DNA of 64,000 bases from CAINVV01 sp963663005 (GCA_963663005.2 CAXXHH010000010.1:124001-188000); one strand, 5' to 3'. Positions 1 to 9,072 are shown, counted from the first letter of the stretch. Notes: generated from the sequence alone by a model not told the origin. A program made the numbers and translations.

Positions 1-1
1 G

Positions 2-2182
2 ACATTATCCTTTGTATTCCTTGGCAAAATGCTGAAGCGAACCGCAATGATCTATCGCAATCAGCTCCTGTTGCTGCTGTTGGCCACCTTATTTCCATTT
101 TGGGGATATCTGGCATACCAGCTGCGTATGGTTCCATTCGGCATTGATCCGGTTTCGTTCACTTTTACCCTAACGGGGATTGTCATATATATTGCTTTGG
201 CGCGCTTCAGGCTTTTTGACCTGATGCCATTTGCCCGATCCAAATTGTTCGAAATTATCCAGGACGGGGTATTGATCTTTGATTTGAATGATCGTTTGGC
301 TGATTTCAACAAGACGGTATCAAAGCAATTGAAAATCAGCAAAAAAGATCTGGGAAAAACCATGCAGGAACTGCTTGAACCATGGCCTGAGATACTTCAA
401 TTTGTTGAGTACTATAACACAGGAAAGCTTGAGCTCAAACTCAACATTGATGGAAAAGTAGTATTCTATGAGGTAAATTTGCTCGTTCTTGAAAATTCAA
501 ATAATGTCAGACAGGGGAAGCTGGTGATATTAAATGACGTTACGGACTTAATTAATACCGTAAGAGAGCGAAATTATGCTGCTTCGAAGCTGGATGCAGT
601 AATCTCGGCCATGCCGGATATGATGTTTGTAATCGACAACAAAGGAGTAATCGCCGACTTTTTTGCCTCGGACACGGAACAACTGTTTTTGAATAAGGAG
701 GAAGTACTGGGTGCCTCACTTCAACAACTTTTTAATCAGGAAGAATCTGATATTCTGATGGGTATGTTGAACCAATGTCTTCAGTCCGATCAATTGTCGA
801 CCTTCCAGTATGAGATGAATTTTCCTGGGATTCTGAAACATTATGAGGCGCGAATCAGCAGGATGGACGAAAACCATGTTCTCGTAATCATTCGCGATGT
901 CTCGGAATCCAATGAAATGAAGAAGGATCTCATCTATCAATCCGGTTTTCAGAAGATACTTATGCAACTGGCTTCCAGGTTTATCTATATCCCGGAAACA
1001 GACAATGACCTTATTATCAACGATTCGTTGAGACAGATTGGCGAATATGCCAAAGTTGACAGATGTTACATCGTTAGCTATAACTTTGAGAATGAGACCA
1101 TGACCTATACGCATGAATGGTGTAGTCCCGGTACTTCTTCGCTAAAGGAAAGCAGTGGGCCAGTCTCGATTTCGCCATACCTCGATTGGGCTACCTGGCA
1201 CAAAAAAGGTGAACCAAAAATGGTTGTGAATTTAAGAAAACTTGACCCAACGGATCCTGTCCGGATTCGACTTGAATCTATTGGCATCAAGTCAATCATC
1301 ACCATTCCGATGTTATCGCAAAAGAATTGCCTTGGATTCGTGGGATTTGACTCAAAAACTGATAAAAGGGTCTGGAACGATTCGGAGGTCTCGCTGATGA
1401 AGATTTTCACAGGGATGCTGGCTAGTTTACAGGAGAAAATTCTCATCGAGCAATCCTTGAAAGAGGCCCGAATCAAGGCCGAAGCCAGCAACAGGTTAAA
1501 GACGGCCTTTATGAACAATATCTCTCATGAAATCAGAACACCTCTGAATGGTATCATCGGCTTTGGAGAGATTATTGCGAATGAGCAATTGACTCTGGAT
1601 GAGAAAAATAAATTTCTCACCGTAGTCCAGGAAAGCAGCGAACGGTTGATTCAGACTATCGACGATTATATTGATATCTCGATGCTTGTAACCGGTAACC
1701 AGGAGACGGTCATAAAAAATTTCGTGGTAGCAAATCTGATAGAAGAGGTGGTTGAAGAGTTTTCTGAAGCGGGAAATTTGAAAAATTTGACTATCGCCTC
1801 GCAAATACCCGACGAGCAACAATTTCAGACCATCAGCTCGGACTACGACCTGATTCACAAGGTATTTAGTCATTTGGTGGGTAATTCTATTAAATTTACT
1901 GAAAAAGGAAATATTGTAGTTGGGTTTGGCCGCGAAGGTGCGGATATCCTCTTTTTTGTGAAAGATACCGGTATCGGCATATCGGAACAAGCACAAGAGT
2001 TTGTTTTTGACTCCTTTATGCAGGAAGACTTTTCTTCCACAAGGATGTACGAAGGCAGCGGACTAGGTTTATCGATTGTAAAGGGGATCGTTACGCTGCT
2101 GGGTGGAACGATCACGTTATCTTCCACGAAAGGAATTGGAACGATTTTCTACTTTTCCTTACCGATAGACCCCTCCAAATGA
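2..2182 (+). CDS. Membrane-linked sensor histidine kinase, 5' end outside window
   Basis: Sensor histidine kinase, probably membrane-anchored and autophosphorylating on His. The frame is open to the window edge, so the ATG at 29 is probably internal. The first ~70 residues (hydrophobic stretch, then the LARFRLFDLMPFAR segment) look like the end of a 7TM sensor region as in HisKA_7TM kinases, with the remaining helices upstream. Numbering from 29: PAS at about 72-165, PAS at about 185-290, GAF at about 318-470, the H-box with His500 (SHEIRTPLNG), then HATPase_c with N box near 615 (NSIKFTEKG), DTGIG near 646 and GSGLGLS near 675. There is no receiver domain, so the phosphate must go to a separate protein; the NtrC regulator three genes downstream is the obvious candidate (inference). 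Confidence 0.9.
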   Translation, partial: TLSFVFLGKMLKRTAMIYRNQLLLLLLATLFPFWGYLAYQLRMVPFGIDPVSFTFTLTGIVIYIALARFRLFDLMPFARSKLFEIIQDGVLIFDLNDRLADFNKTVSKQLKISKKDLGKTMQELLEPWPEILQFVEYYNTGKLELKLNIDGKVVFYEVNLLVLENSNNVRQGKLVILNDVTDLINTVRERNYAASKLDAVISAMPDMMFVIDNKGVIADFFASDTEQLFLNKEEVLGASLQQLFNQEESDILMGMLNQCLQSDQLSTFQYEMNFPGILKHYEARISRMDENHVLVIIRDVSESNEMKKDLIYQSGFQKILMQLASRFIYIPETDNDLIINDSLRQIGEYAKVDRCYIVSYNFENETMTYTHEWCSPGTSSLKESSGPVSISPYLDWATWHKKGEPKMVVNLRKLDPTDPVRIRLESIGIKSIITIPMLSQKNCLGFVGFDSKTDKRVWNDSEVSLMKIFTGMLASLQEKILIEQSLKEARIKAEASNRLKTAFMNNISHEIRTPLNGIIGFGEIIANEQLTLDEKNKFLTVVQESSERLIQTIDDYIDISMLVTGNQETVIKNFVVANLIEEVVEEFSEAGNLKNLTIASQIPDEQQFQTISSDYDLIHKVFSHLVGNSIKFTEKGNIVVGFGREGADILFFVKDTGIGISEQAQEFVFDSFMQEDFSSTRMYEGSGLGLSIVKGIVTLLGGTITLSSTKGIGTIFYFSLPIDPSK

Positions 2183-2226
2183 ATATTTTAAATTTAATTT
2201 GATGTTAAATTGGAATTAATTAAGTG

Positions 2227-3342
2227 ATGGGAATTTTAAATAGTATAGAAGGAAACGAAATCTTTAAGGACCTCTTCGAACACTCGGTCGTTGGGATGTC
2301 AATCACCTCCATCGATGGAAGGCTTAATGCCAATTCTGCATTTTGTTCTATGATCGGCTATTCGATGGAGGAATTAAGAGGTAAAAAATGGGCCGATTAT
2401 ACTCATCCCGATGATGTTGCTTACAACAATGCCATCATTGATGCTATTCTTGCCGACGGAAAAAAATCGACCAGATGGGAAAAAAGATACATTCATAAAG
2501 ACGGATCAATAATTTGGGCTGATATTCACACCTTTCTGCTTCGTGATGAAAATGACAATCCGATCCATTTTATCACGACCGTCAATGATATATCCGCCAG
2601 AAAAAAAGCAGATGAAGAGATCGTCTTAAAAAACGAGAGCCTTCAGCAAAGTATTGCGGAAAAGGATAAGTTTTTTGCAATCCTTGCGCACGATCTACGC
2701 AGTCCGCTCAGCTCATTCCTGGGATTAGCTGAAGTTATGGCAGAAGATATCAATACCATGTCTATGCCTGAAATAGAGGAAATTACTAAATCGCTGCACC
2801 AGTCTGCAACCAACCTTTTCCAACTCCTGGAGAACCTCCTCGAATGGTCAACACTGAAAAAAGGCAATTTTGAATGTCGTCCTGAAAAAATTTCGCTTAA
2901 CAGGCTTATCCAACGAAGTATGGATCCGGTCCTGGAATCTGCAAAACGCAAAAACATCGTGCTTGCCTTAAATTTGGAGCAGACCTATTTCGTTGAATGT
3001 GATTTGAAGATGACCGAAACAGTTTTCAGAAACCTGATTTCCAATGCATTAAAATATACTGAGCAGGGAGGAATTATTTCCATGTCGGCCAAAGCGCTTC
3101 CGAATGCGCTGATACAGGTGTCGATATCTGATACAGGAATAGGTATGAGCAGGGAGATTATCGACAAACTCTTTCTTTTAAATGAGCAAATTACCAGAAA
3201 AGGTACTGAAGGTGAATCGAGCTCTGGACTAGGATTACTCATTTGCAAAGAGTTTGTGGAAAAACAAGGTGGTAAAATATGGGCTGAGAGTGAAGTGGGT
3301 AAGGGAAGTACATTTCATTTTACGCTCAAACAGATTGAATAG
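2227..3342 (+). CDS. PAS sensor histidine kinase, soluble
   Basis: Cytoplasmic sensor kinase with one PAS/PAC module (about residues 12-120, motif SMIGYSMEELRGK) followed by HisKA with His155 (AHDLRSPLSSF) and HATPase_c (NALKYTEQGG, SDTGIGM, SSGLGLLICKEF). There is no transmembrane segment or signal peptide. The start is ATG 2227; a GTG lies directly before it at 2224. It follows the first kinase by 44 nt and precedes the next gene by 2 nt, so it is almost certainly cotranscribed with the hybrid kinase. The HDLRSP H-box variant is usual for Bacteroidota PAS kinases. The ligand cannot be inferred. Confidence 0.9.
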   Translation: MGILNSIEGNEIFKDLFEHSVVGMSITSIDGRLNANSAFCSMIGYSMEELRGKKWADYTHPDDVAYNNAIIDAILADGKKSTRWEKRYIHKDGSIIWADIHTFLLRDENDNPIHFITTVNDISARKKADEEIVLKNESLQQSIAEKDKFFAILAHDLRSPLSSFLGLAEVMAEDINTMSMPEIEEITKSLHQSATNLFQLLENLLEWSTLKKGNFECRPEKISLNRLIQRSMDPVLESAKRKNIVLALNLEQTYFVECDLKMTETVFRNLISNALKYTEQGGIISMSAKALPNALIQVSISDTGIGMSREIIDKLFLLNEQITRKGTEGESSSGLGLLICKEFVEKQGGKIWAESEVGKGSTFHFTLKQIE

Positions 3343-3344
3343 CT

Positions 3345-5264
3345 ATGGAACTGCCTAACATACTAATTGTTGACGATTCAAAAGAGATGCTCGCCTACAT
3401 GGGGATCGTTCTCAAGCCCACAAAAGCCAATATTATATCGGCCAACTCGGGTCTGAAGGCGCTCGAGCTGATCAAGGATCAGGAGCTTGCCCTCGCCATT
3501 CTGGATGTTCAGATGCCGGAAATGAACGGTTACACGCTCGCCCTGAAAATTAACGAAAATAGAATCGGCGCCATCGTCCCGATCATATTTCTTACAGCAG
3601 TTTACCAGGATCAGGTCGAAATTCTGAAGGGCTATCAATCCGGCGCGGTTGATTACATCTTCAAGCCCGTTAATAGAGGAATCCTGCTAAGTAAGATAAA
3701 TGTCTTCCTTGAATTATATAATCAGAAGAAAAATCTCCCGGAAGACCTTAGCATACTGAAAGAATTTGAGGATAATCTCTCAAAGACAAATGCCGACCTT
3801 CTCGATAGTGAGGAGAGGTTCAGGAGCTTTATCGAACATGCCCCCGATGGCGTATTCATCATGAACAAAGAGGGTAAATACCTCGATATGAACCAGGCGG
3901 TAAGTGATATTACGGGATATCCGAAGGAGAGACTTCTGGAGATGACGGTCTATGACCTGTTTACCGACGCCTGTAAGGAGAGATGGAATACTTTTTTGAA
4001 GCAATTTTTCAATACCGGTACTGCGAATGCTGATCTCCCTTTCCTTCATCAGAATGGCAAGACGAGGTGGTGCAGTCTGCACGGCGTCAAGTTAAGCGAT
4101 GGACAGTATCTCTGCTTCTGCAAGGACATCACCCAAAATAAAGCAGCGGCGGATGCGCTGATGAAATCTGAAGAAAAATACCGTACGCTGCTGAATGCAT
4201 CCCCCGAGGGTATAATCATCGTAGATCCGAAAGGAATTATTACCGATGTGTCGGAAATCGGTATTGAACTTTATGGCTCTGATTCGAAGGATGAGATGCT
4301 TGGAAAGCATATTTACAGGTTTGTACCCCGCGGACTGAAAGAAAGATTCAGGGATATATACAGCAAAACGCTTGAAGAGGGACTCGTCCAGAGTGCCGAA
4401 CTGGAATTGACGAATAAATTTGGGGTACCCTACACCGGAGAAATAAGTACCACCCTCATACAGGGAAAGGAGGGCGAATCGATAGCCTTTATGATTGTGA
4501 TTCACGACATTACCCATCGGAAGAAGTTGGAGCGTCAAATGATTCACAACGATCGCATGTCAACGCTTGGGGAGATGGCCACCGGAATCGCTCATGAGAT
4601 CAATCAGCCATTGAACACACTCTCCATCCTGTTCGACAACATGTTGCTTGCCGCCTCGAAAGAAGACTCCTTACCTAAAAGCTATTTGGAAAAGAAAACT
4701 GAGAAAATTTACGACAACATTTTCCGCATCAAAAATATAATCGATCACGTGCGGGTATTTTCCCGTAGTCAGGACGATGCGATATTCTCAATGTTTGATA
4801 CAAAAGAGAGCATACAGAATGCCATTTCGATGATTTCTGAACAGTTCAGAAACAAAATGATTGAACTGGAAGTATCTTTCACCGAGCCGCTCGCCCTAGC
4901 TTATGGAAACACGTATCAATTTGAACAGGTGGTACTTAACCTTCTCATTAACGCAAAAGATGCCCTCGAAGAAAGGGAAGAATGTGCAGGACGCAAGATC
5001 GAGAAAAAGATTGGAATCAAGCTTTATGAGAATTACAAACAGCTGATTCTAAAGGTTAAAGATAATGGTATAGGTATCAAACAGGAAGATTTAGAAAAAA
5101 TAATGTTGCCTTTCTACACAACAAAAGAAGCTGGAAAAGGTACAGGTTTAGGACTTTCTATTACTTTTGGTATAATAAAAGAGATGAAAGGGGAAATTTC
5201 CTTTCAAAGCGAAGTAAACAAGGGCACTACCGTGACAATAAAATTACCGGTGACGGGGAGGTAG
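3345..5264 (+). CDS. Hybrid kinase: receiver-PAS-PAS-histidine kinase
   Basis: Order reversed from the usual hybrid kinase. A CheY-like receiver is at the N terminus (residues 1-125, acidic pair D10-D11, phospho-acceptor Asp54 in ILDVQMPEMNG, conserved KP near 109-110), then PAS (about 150-265), PAS (about 275-390), a HisKA of the NtrB-like type with His417 (GIAHEINQPLNTL), and HATPase_c (LLINAKDAL, DNGIGI, GTGLGLS). The HEINQPLN box is the class that typically pairs with NtrC activators, and an NtrC-type gene lies 268 nt downstream. The N-terminal receiver suggests it takes phosphate from one of the two upstream kinases before acting on NtrC (inference). Its receiver closely resembles that of the kinase at 9159. 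Start ATG 3345 is 2 nt after the preceding stop. Confidence 0.9.
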   Translation: MELPNILIVDDSKEMLAYMGIVLKPTKANIISANSGLKALELIKDQELALAILDVQMPEMNGYTLALKINENRIGAIVPIIFLTAVYQDQVEILKGYQSGAVDYIFKPVNRGILLSKINVFLELYNQKKNLPEDLSILKEFEDNLSKTNADLLDSEERFRSFIEHAPDGVFIMNKEGKYLDMNQAVSDITGYPKERLLEMTVYDLFTDACKERWNTFLKQFFNTGTANADLPFLHQNGKTRWCSLHGVKLSDGQYLCFCKDITQNKAAADALMKSEEKYRTLLNASPEGIIIVDPKGIITDVSEIGIELYGSDSKDEMLGKHIYRFVPRGLKERFRDIYSKTLEEGLVQSAELELTNKFGVPYTGEISTTLIQGKEGESIAFMIVIHDITHRKKLERQMIHNDRMSTLGEMATGIAHEINQPLNTLSILFDNMLLAASKEDSLPKSYLEKKTEKIYDNIFRIKNIIDHVRVFSRSQDDAIFSMFDTKESIQNAISMISEQFRNKMIELEVSFTEPLALAYGNTYQFEQVVLNLLINAKDALEEREECAGRKIEKKIGIKLYENYKQLILKVKDNGIGIKQEDLEKIMLPFYTTKEAGKGTGLGLSITFGIIKEMKGEISFQSEVNKGTTVTIKLPVTGR

Positions 5265-5324
5265 AGAACCGGAGGATTTTTGGACTTGGGGACTAGGAGA
5301 CTGAGGGACTGTCAAGGTTCCTGC

Positions 5325-5480
5325 CACTGAGTTTGTCGAAGGGCGTTGGATGTTGCGGGACTCCGGTCCCTGAGCTCGTCGAAGGGCGGGATTCAGGAAG
5401 AACAACTCTCCCAGTCCCATAGTCTTATCGTCTCAGGCTTCCGGTCCCTGAGCCTGTCGAAGGGTCGAAGGGTCGAAGGC
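5325..5480. repeat. Intergenic TGAG..GTCGAAGGG repeats
   Basis: The 268-nt gap between the hybrid kinase and the NtrC gene holds three degenerate copies of a short repeat ending in GTCGAAGGG: 5325-5344 (CACTGAGTTTGTCGAAGGGC), 5364-5387 and 5442-5464. The last two share the lead-in CGGTCCCTGAG. The third copy runs into tandem GGGTCGAA units to about 5480. Purine-rich filler of the GGGACTAGGAGACTGAGGGACT kind lies between them. Similar short intergenic repeats are common in Bacteroidota genomes (recollection, not searched). No gene is seen here. Confidence 0.7.
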
Positions 5481-5532
5481 GAGACTGGTTGATTTGGATT
5501 TTTGGTAAATAGTACTATTGCACTGAATAACA

Positions 5533-6921
5533 ATGGAAAAGGACAAAATCAGAGTTCTGCTGCTCGATGACGAGAAACACTTCACGGAAGAGTTGGCTGA
5601 GTTTTTAGACCTCTCAGGGCATCAGGTATTTGAAGCCAATACAGTAAGCGATGGCCTGGCCATGCTTTCCAAACACACGCTTGATTTGCTTATTCTTGAT
5701 ATTCGTTTACCTGGGGCTGACGGACTGGATATTCTGCAGCAGGTAAAAATTGACTACCCGTTGCTCGAAGTCATAATTGTCTCCGGACATGGCGACATGG
5801 ATACTGTTATTAAGGCCATGCGATTGGGAGCGTTCGACTATTTGCGCAAACCTTTCCGGCACATTGATATCCAGATTGCGATCGAACGCACCCGGAAATA
5901 CCTGTTGCTTCAACGACGTCTCACGATAGCTGAAGAGCGAAATTCGTTGATATCCAAGGCTCTTGAAGATAAAATCAATCGCAAGTTTATTGGTATCTCA
6001 CCCCAAATTGTTGCTGTGAACGAACAAGCAGAAGTTGCAGCGCAATATTCTGATACCAATGTATTGATTACGGGTGAGAGTGGAACGGGCAAAGAGAACA
6101 TTGCCCGGATCATCCATTATTCAGGAAAACGCAGAGACCAGATTTTTTGCGCGGTCAACAGCAGTTCCATAACCGATTCGCTGCTCGAGAGCGAATTTTT
6201 CGGGCACAAAAAGGGATCATTTACAGGTGCAATTGCCGACAAGAAAGGATTTTTTGAAATCAGCGATCAGGGCACCCTGTTTTTGGACGAGATTGCCGAT
6301 ATGCCGCTAAATCTTCAGGCGAAGATCCTTCGTTCCATCGAAGAGAAAACCTTCACCAGAGTTGGCGATACGATGCCGATACATTCGGACTTCCGGATTA
6401 TTTCGGCTACCAACTTCGATCTGGATCAGATGGTTGATGAAAAGAGATTCCGGCTGGATTTGCTTCACCGTCTGAATACCATTCATATTCACATACCACC
6501 TTTACGTGAACGCAAGCAGGATATTGAACCCCTGCTCACCCAGTTCGTATCCGAATTTTCCTCACGCATGGGTAAAGTAATCCCGGAGATACCAAAGGAT
6601 GTTATCGACGCGCTTAAAGCCTATCCTTTCCCTGGAAATGTGCGGGAGCTGCGCAATATCACCGAAAGAGCCATCATTTTCTGCAAGGGAGATAAACTCT
6701 CTGTCAATGACTTTGTTATGAAGAACAGCCATTCACCTGCGCAGACTCAGACTGCAGATTCAGCTGCTTTCGCTCCGGGTGAAGCCGACCTCATCCGTGA
6801 AAAGCTCAAAAGCCACAACTACAACCAGACCGAAACCGCCGCAGCCCTCGGCATCACCCGCGACTCCCTGATTCGCAAGATGAAAAAATACAATATATCT
6901 GTCTCACGGGTCGGACTGTAA
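5533..6921 (+). CDS. NtrC-family sigma-54-dependent response regulator
   Basis: Transcription activator that remodels sigma-54 RNA polymerase by ATP hydrolysis. The receiver occupies residues 1-120 with Asp56 (LLILDIRLPGADG) and K105 in the DYLRKPF motif. The AAA+ domain has Walker A GESGTGKE (about 181-188), a GSFTGA loop (about 229-234; family consensus GAFTGA, which contacts sigma-54), Walker B LFLDEIAD, and the PFPGNVRELRN motif. The Fis-type helix-turn-helix is in the last ~42 residues (NYNQTETAAALGITRDSLIR). Full length at 462 aa. It follows three kinases, one with an NtrB-type H-box. Two sigma-54-like promoters lie 0.4 kb and 5 kb downstream, before surface-protein genes, and are its most likely targets (inference). 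Confidence 0.93.
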   Translation: MEKDKIRVLLLDDEKHFTEELAEFLDLSGHQVFEANTVSDGLAMLSKHTLDLLILDIRLPGADGLDILQQVKIDYPLLEVIIVSGHGDMDTVIKAMRLGAFDYLRKPFRHIDIQIAIERTRKYLLLQRRLTIAEERNSLISKALEDKINRKFIGISPQIVAVNEQAEVAAQYSDTNVLITGESGTGKENIARIIHYSGKRRDQIFCAVNSSSITDSLLESEFFGHKKGSFTGAIADKKGFFEISDQGTLFLDEIADMPLNLQAKILRSIEEKTFTRVGDTMPIHSDFRIISATNFDLDQMVDEKRFRLDLLHRLNTIHIHIPPLRERKQDIEPLLTQFVSEFSSRMGKVIPEIPKDVIDALKAYPFPGNVRELRNITERAIIFCKGDKLSVNDFVMKNSHSPAQTQTADSAAFAPGEADLIREKLKSHNYNQTETAAALGITRDSLIRKMKKYNISVSRVGL

Positions 6922-6989
6922 TACCCAAAAGTTCCCACTAGTTTCGCTCACAGCGTGATAAGGAAGACACTAGCAGGAGAAATTGGACA

Positions 6990-7134
6990 GGATTGCCAAA
7001 GGCTAAAGTAGCGCGCGAAGCGTAAAACCAACTAATTCCTTTTGTACAAAAAGCTGTCTGAGCGAAGCCGAAGGCGGAGTGAGTTCTTTTTGTCAAGTCC
7101 TTTTTGGTTACTTTTTGTGACGACAAAAAGTAAC
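6990..7134. repeat. Intergenic repeat with perfect 12-bp hairpin
   Basis: Part of a 462-nt gene-free gap (6922-7383). The stretch contains GCGCGCGAAGCGTAAAACC, then AGCGAAGCCGAAGGCGGAGTG, and ends in a perfect inverted repeat GTTACTTTTTGT (7107-7118) / ACAAAAAGTAAC (7123-7134) with a 4-nt loop. This string family is, as far as I recall, a recurrent intergenic element of Bacteroidota chromosomes. It could work as a bidirectional terminator after the NtrC gene. An open frame across it (7042-7371) has repeat-like composition and is not a gene. Confidence 0.65.
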
Positions 7135-7322
7135 ACCGCAACCCGCACACCTGTCCGCACATCTGTATCCAATCACCCGCACAAACACCCCGCTCCCGCC
7201 AACCAATCTCCTTTCAAAAATTTAATTTTTGATTTTTTTAAATATTTTTTATGCACTTATATGCTTGATTATAAGGATTTAATACAAACATCCTCAATCT
7301 GTGCGATCTCAAAATATATTTA

Positions 7323-7338
7323 TGGCACGCCCTTTGAT
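7323..7338 (+). promoter_or_regulatory. Candidate sigma-54 promoter for surface-subunit genes
   Basis: TGGCACG (7323-7329), 4 nt, then TTGAT (7334-7338). The -24 box matches the sigma-54 consensus TGGCACG exactly. The -12 box is TTGAT where TTGCW is expected (GA for the invariant GC), with correct spacing: GG at 7324-7325, ten bases, then GA at 7336-7337. The predicted start is near 7349, where an ACCCTT/AAGGGT inverted repeat (7343-7348 / 7359-7364) lies. ATG 7384 follows. The same pattern with the same TTGAT occurs at 11980-11995. Confidence 0.5.
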
Positions 7339-7383
7339 GTATACCCTTCGCATCCACAAAGGGTGCCGTGAAAATTCGAAGAA

Positions 7384-7578
7384 ATGGAAGAAATAGTACA
7401 AAGCTTTATCAACTCTCAACCCAATGGGGTTAAGATTGCGGAGATGGAAGAATCTCTTCGCCAGAGCAGGCTTCGTCTGGGTTACGTCACCCGCAAACTT
7501 TTGAATGAAGGTAAAGTCGTGAAGGTGGAAAATAAATATTACCCCGCGATCAATCAGATGGCTGGAACAGAAAAATAA
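7384..7578 (+). CDS. Small winged-helix-like protein
   Basis: Small basic protein of 64 residues. The pattern (residues 1-12 helix, GVKIAEMEESL helix, RLRLGYVTRKLLNEGKVVK recognition helix plus turn, then a short strand ending NKYYP) fits a minimal winged helix-turn-helix. It has no signal peptide. It is the first gene after the candidate sigma-54 promoter and lies 58 nt before the DUF4402 subunit gene, so it may be cotranscribed and act as a local regulator (inference). I do not recognise a named family. Confidence 0.6.
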   Translation: MEEIVQSFINSQPNGVKIAEMEESLRQSRLRLGYVTRKLLNEGKVVKVENKYYPAINQMAGTEK

Positions 7579-7636
7579 AAATTAGAAATAAAATAAATAA
7601 AGTAAAAAAAAACAAAAAAGTAAAAAAACAAAAATT

Positions 7637-8152
7637 ATGAAGAAGTTAGGAATTTTATTGGTCGCATTGGTTGGGTTTGGAATTAGTTCTTTTGGACAAA
7701 ATAGTGCTACTGTTTCTACACAGACTGCTAATGCAAAAATTATCAAGCCATTAACCCTTGCGGTAGGTGCTCAGGGTTTGGAATTCGGGATTATTTCTGT
7801 TGGAACTGGTGGTGATATTACAGTTTCTTCAGCTGACGTTGTCTCTTCATCCGGGGTTGTTCGTTATACTGCTACAGGGGCTGTTACTCCAAAAGCTGCA
7901 ACGTTTACCATAAATGGGGAAAACGCATTAACATATTCAGTAACTCTACCGGGCAACACTGACATTGAGTTAAAAACAGGTGCAGGTGTTGCGGCTAATG
8001 ATAAAATGGCCTTGTCAAATTGGGAATCGACACATCCAGCTTTGGATGGAACTGCTAAAACGTTATCGGTAGGAGCGAAACTAACTGTTTCAGCTACTCA
8101 AAATTCGGGTACTTATACGGCAACGTTCCCTGTGACAGTAACTTACAACTAA
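7637..8152 (+). CDS. DUF4402 pilin-like secreted subunit 1
   Basis: Exported 171-aa protein: signal peptide (residues 1-20, cleaved after SSFG), then a single all-beta domain with DUF4402 hallmarks. These are AKIIKPLTLAV, LEFGIISVG, alternating-strand AATFTINGENALTYSVTLPG, and a C-terminal SGTYTATFPVTVTYN ending in an aromatic-plus-Asn strand. DUF4402 proteins are typically encoded beside PapD-like chaperones and ushers, and both occur in this locus, so a fibre-subunit role is likely. The leader between 7579 and 7636 is almost pure A with few T, typical of a highly translated Bacteroidota gene. A strong intrinsic terminator follows the stop. Confidence 0.8.
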   Translation: MKKLGILLVALVGFGISSFGQNSATVSTQTANAKIIKPLTLAVGAQGLEFGIISVGTGGDITVSSADVVSSSGVVRYTATGAVTPKAATFTINGENALTYSVTLPGNTDIELKTGAGVAANDKMALSNWESTHPALDGTAKTLSVGAKLTVSATQNSGTYTATFPVTVTYN

Positions 8153-8162
8153 AACCCCATAG

Positions 8163-8199
8163 ACCCGCAAGAATTTATGTAATTTTTGCGGGTGCTTTT
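8163..8199 (+). terminator. Intrinsic terminator after DUF4402 subunit 1
   Basis: Stem ACCCGCAAGAATT (8163-8175), loop TATGT, then AATTTTTGCGGGT (8181-8193): 13 pairs with one G-T wobble, followed by GCTTTTA. It lies 11 nt after the stop codon. Confidence 0.8.
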
Positions 8200-8246
8200 A
8201 TCTTGGTTAAATTGCGTTTAGTTTATCATTCTTAAATAGTTGCTTT

Positions 8247-8831
8247 ATCAAAACCTTCATCTACATAGTAATTGTTTTCTTGGCTTTACAGATATCAGGC
8301 ATAGCTGCAAAAGCTCAAGTGATTCCAACTACTCCTACCATTAGCGCTGAAGGCGGGGCGGTTGCTTACGCAGAGATTACCTGCTATGTGATTGCACCTA
8401 TCGGGATTACAAAAGTTAAGGACATGTATTTTGGAACGATCGTTTCGGGAAACTCAGGCTCAGTTGTATTGCCTCCTAATGGAGAGAGTCCTGTAACAAC
8501 TGGAAATGTATCGTTAAAATCAGCACAAACAGTCATTTCCGCGGCCGCCTTTGAGGTCAATGATGGGTTGGGAAGTTCACCTACCACACAGCGTTATTTT
8601 TCAGGGTATTCGATTACCTTGCCAACTACCGATATCACATTGGTTAATGAGGAAGGAAAAACCATGCGCGTGAGTGATTTCACGAGTACACCTTCTGCAA
8701 CAGGATTTGGCACATTTACCAATGGTACAGGATCACTTACGGTCGGAGCCACGTTGTATGTCAGCGCATCACAGGGTATCGGGAAATATACTTCTACAAG
8801 TCCATTCCCTGTAACTGTAAACTTTTATTAA
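8247..8831 (+). CDS. DUF4402 pilin-like secreted subunit 2, no ATG start
   Basis: Second exported DUF4402 protein. The mature domain shows AEITCYVIAPIGI, DMYFGTIVSG, YSITLPTTDITL and a C-terminal IGKYTSTSPFPVTVNFY. There is no ATG. The first standard alternative start, TTG 8280, falls inside the hydrophobic signal core. Reading upstream in frame, codon 8247 is ATC followed by KTFIYIVIVFLALQISG, exactly where an MKTF-type signal peptide should begin. I therefore place the start at ATC 8247. It is either a rare non-ATG start or an ATG-to-ATC change that lowers or abolishes expression. It has a terminator before and after, so it is a separate unit from subunit 1. Confidence 0.65.
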   Translation: MKTFIYIVIVFLALQISGIAAKAQVIPTTPTISAEGGAVAYAEITCYVIAPIGITKVKDMYFGTIVSGNSGSVVLPPNGESPVTTGNVSLKSAQTVISAAAFEVNDGLGSSPTTQRYFSGYSITLPTTDITLVNEEGKTMRVSDFTSTPSATGFGTFTNGTGSLTVGATLYVSASQGIGKYTSTSPFPVTVNFY

Positions 8832-8861
8832 AGGCACTTAAAATATTTTAATTGAACAAAG

Positions 8862-8896
8862 AACCCTGTTAATACTTATATTTAGCGGGGTTTTTT
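8862..8896 (+). terminator. Intrinsic terminator after DUF4402 subunit 2
   Basis: AACCCTGTTAA (8862-8872) pairs with TTAGCGGGGTT (8882-8892), using two G-T wobbles, and is followed by a run of T to 8896. The rest of the 8832-9158 gap is AT-rich; apart from a possible promoter near 9073-9097 I see no gene or repeat in it. Confidence 0.75.
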
Positions 8897-9072
8897 GATT
8901 CAATTGCATGAATTGATTATTGACTCCTTTTTATTGAGACTGTTTGAACTCCACTCATATTTTCGGAGGGATTACCTCGAAACCTAAAAAATAAAAAGAC
9001 TCTCTTTGTGGTATGATTATCTCCATTGTGTTGTTTCTAATCTCAGATTTTAAATAGTTTTTAGTAAAAATA

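Noticed and set aside
5504..5522. Sigma-54 promoter before the NtrC gene (TTGG...TTGCA)
   Set aside because: GG and GC are 14 bases apart rather than 10, so the spacing is wrong.
7042..7371. Plus-strand frame of 109 codons
   Set aside because: It crosses the dispersed intergenic repeat, the hairpin and the sigma-54-like promoter; composition is not protein-like.
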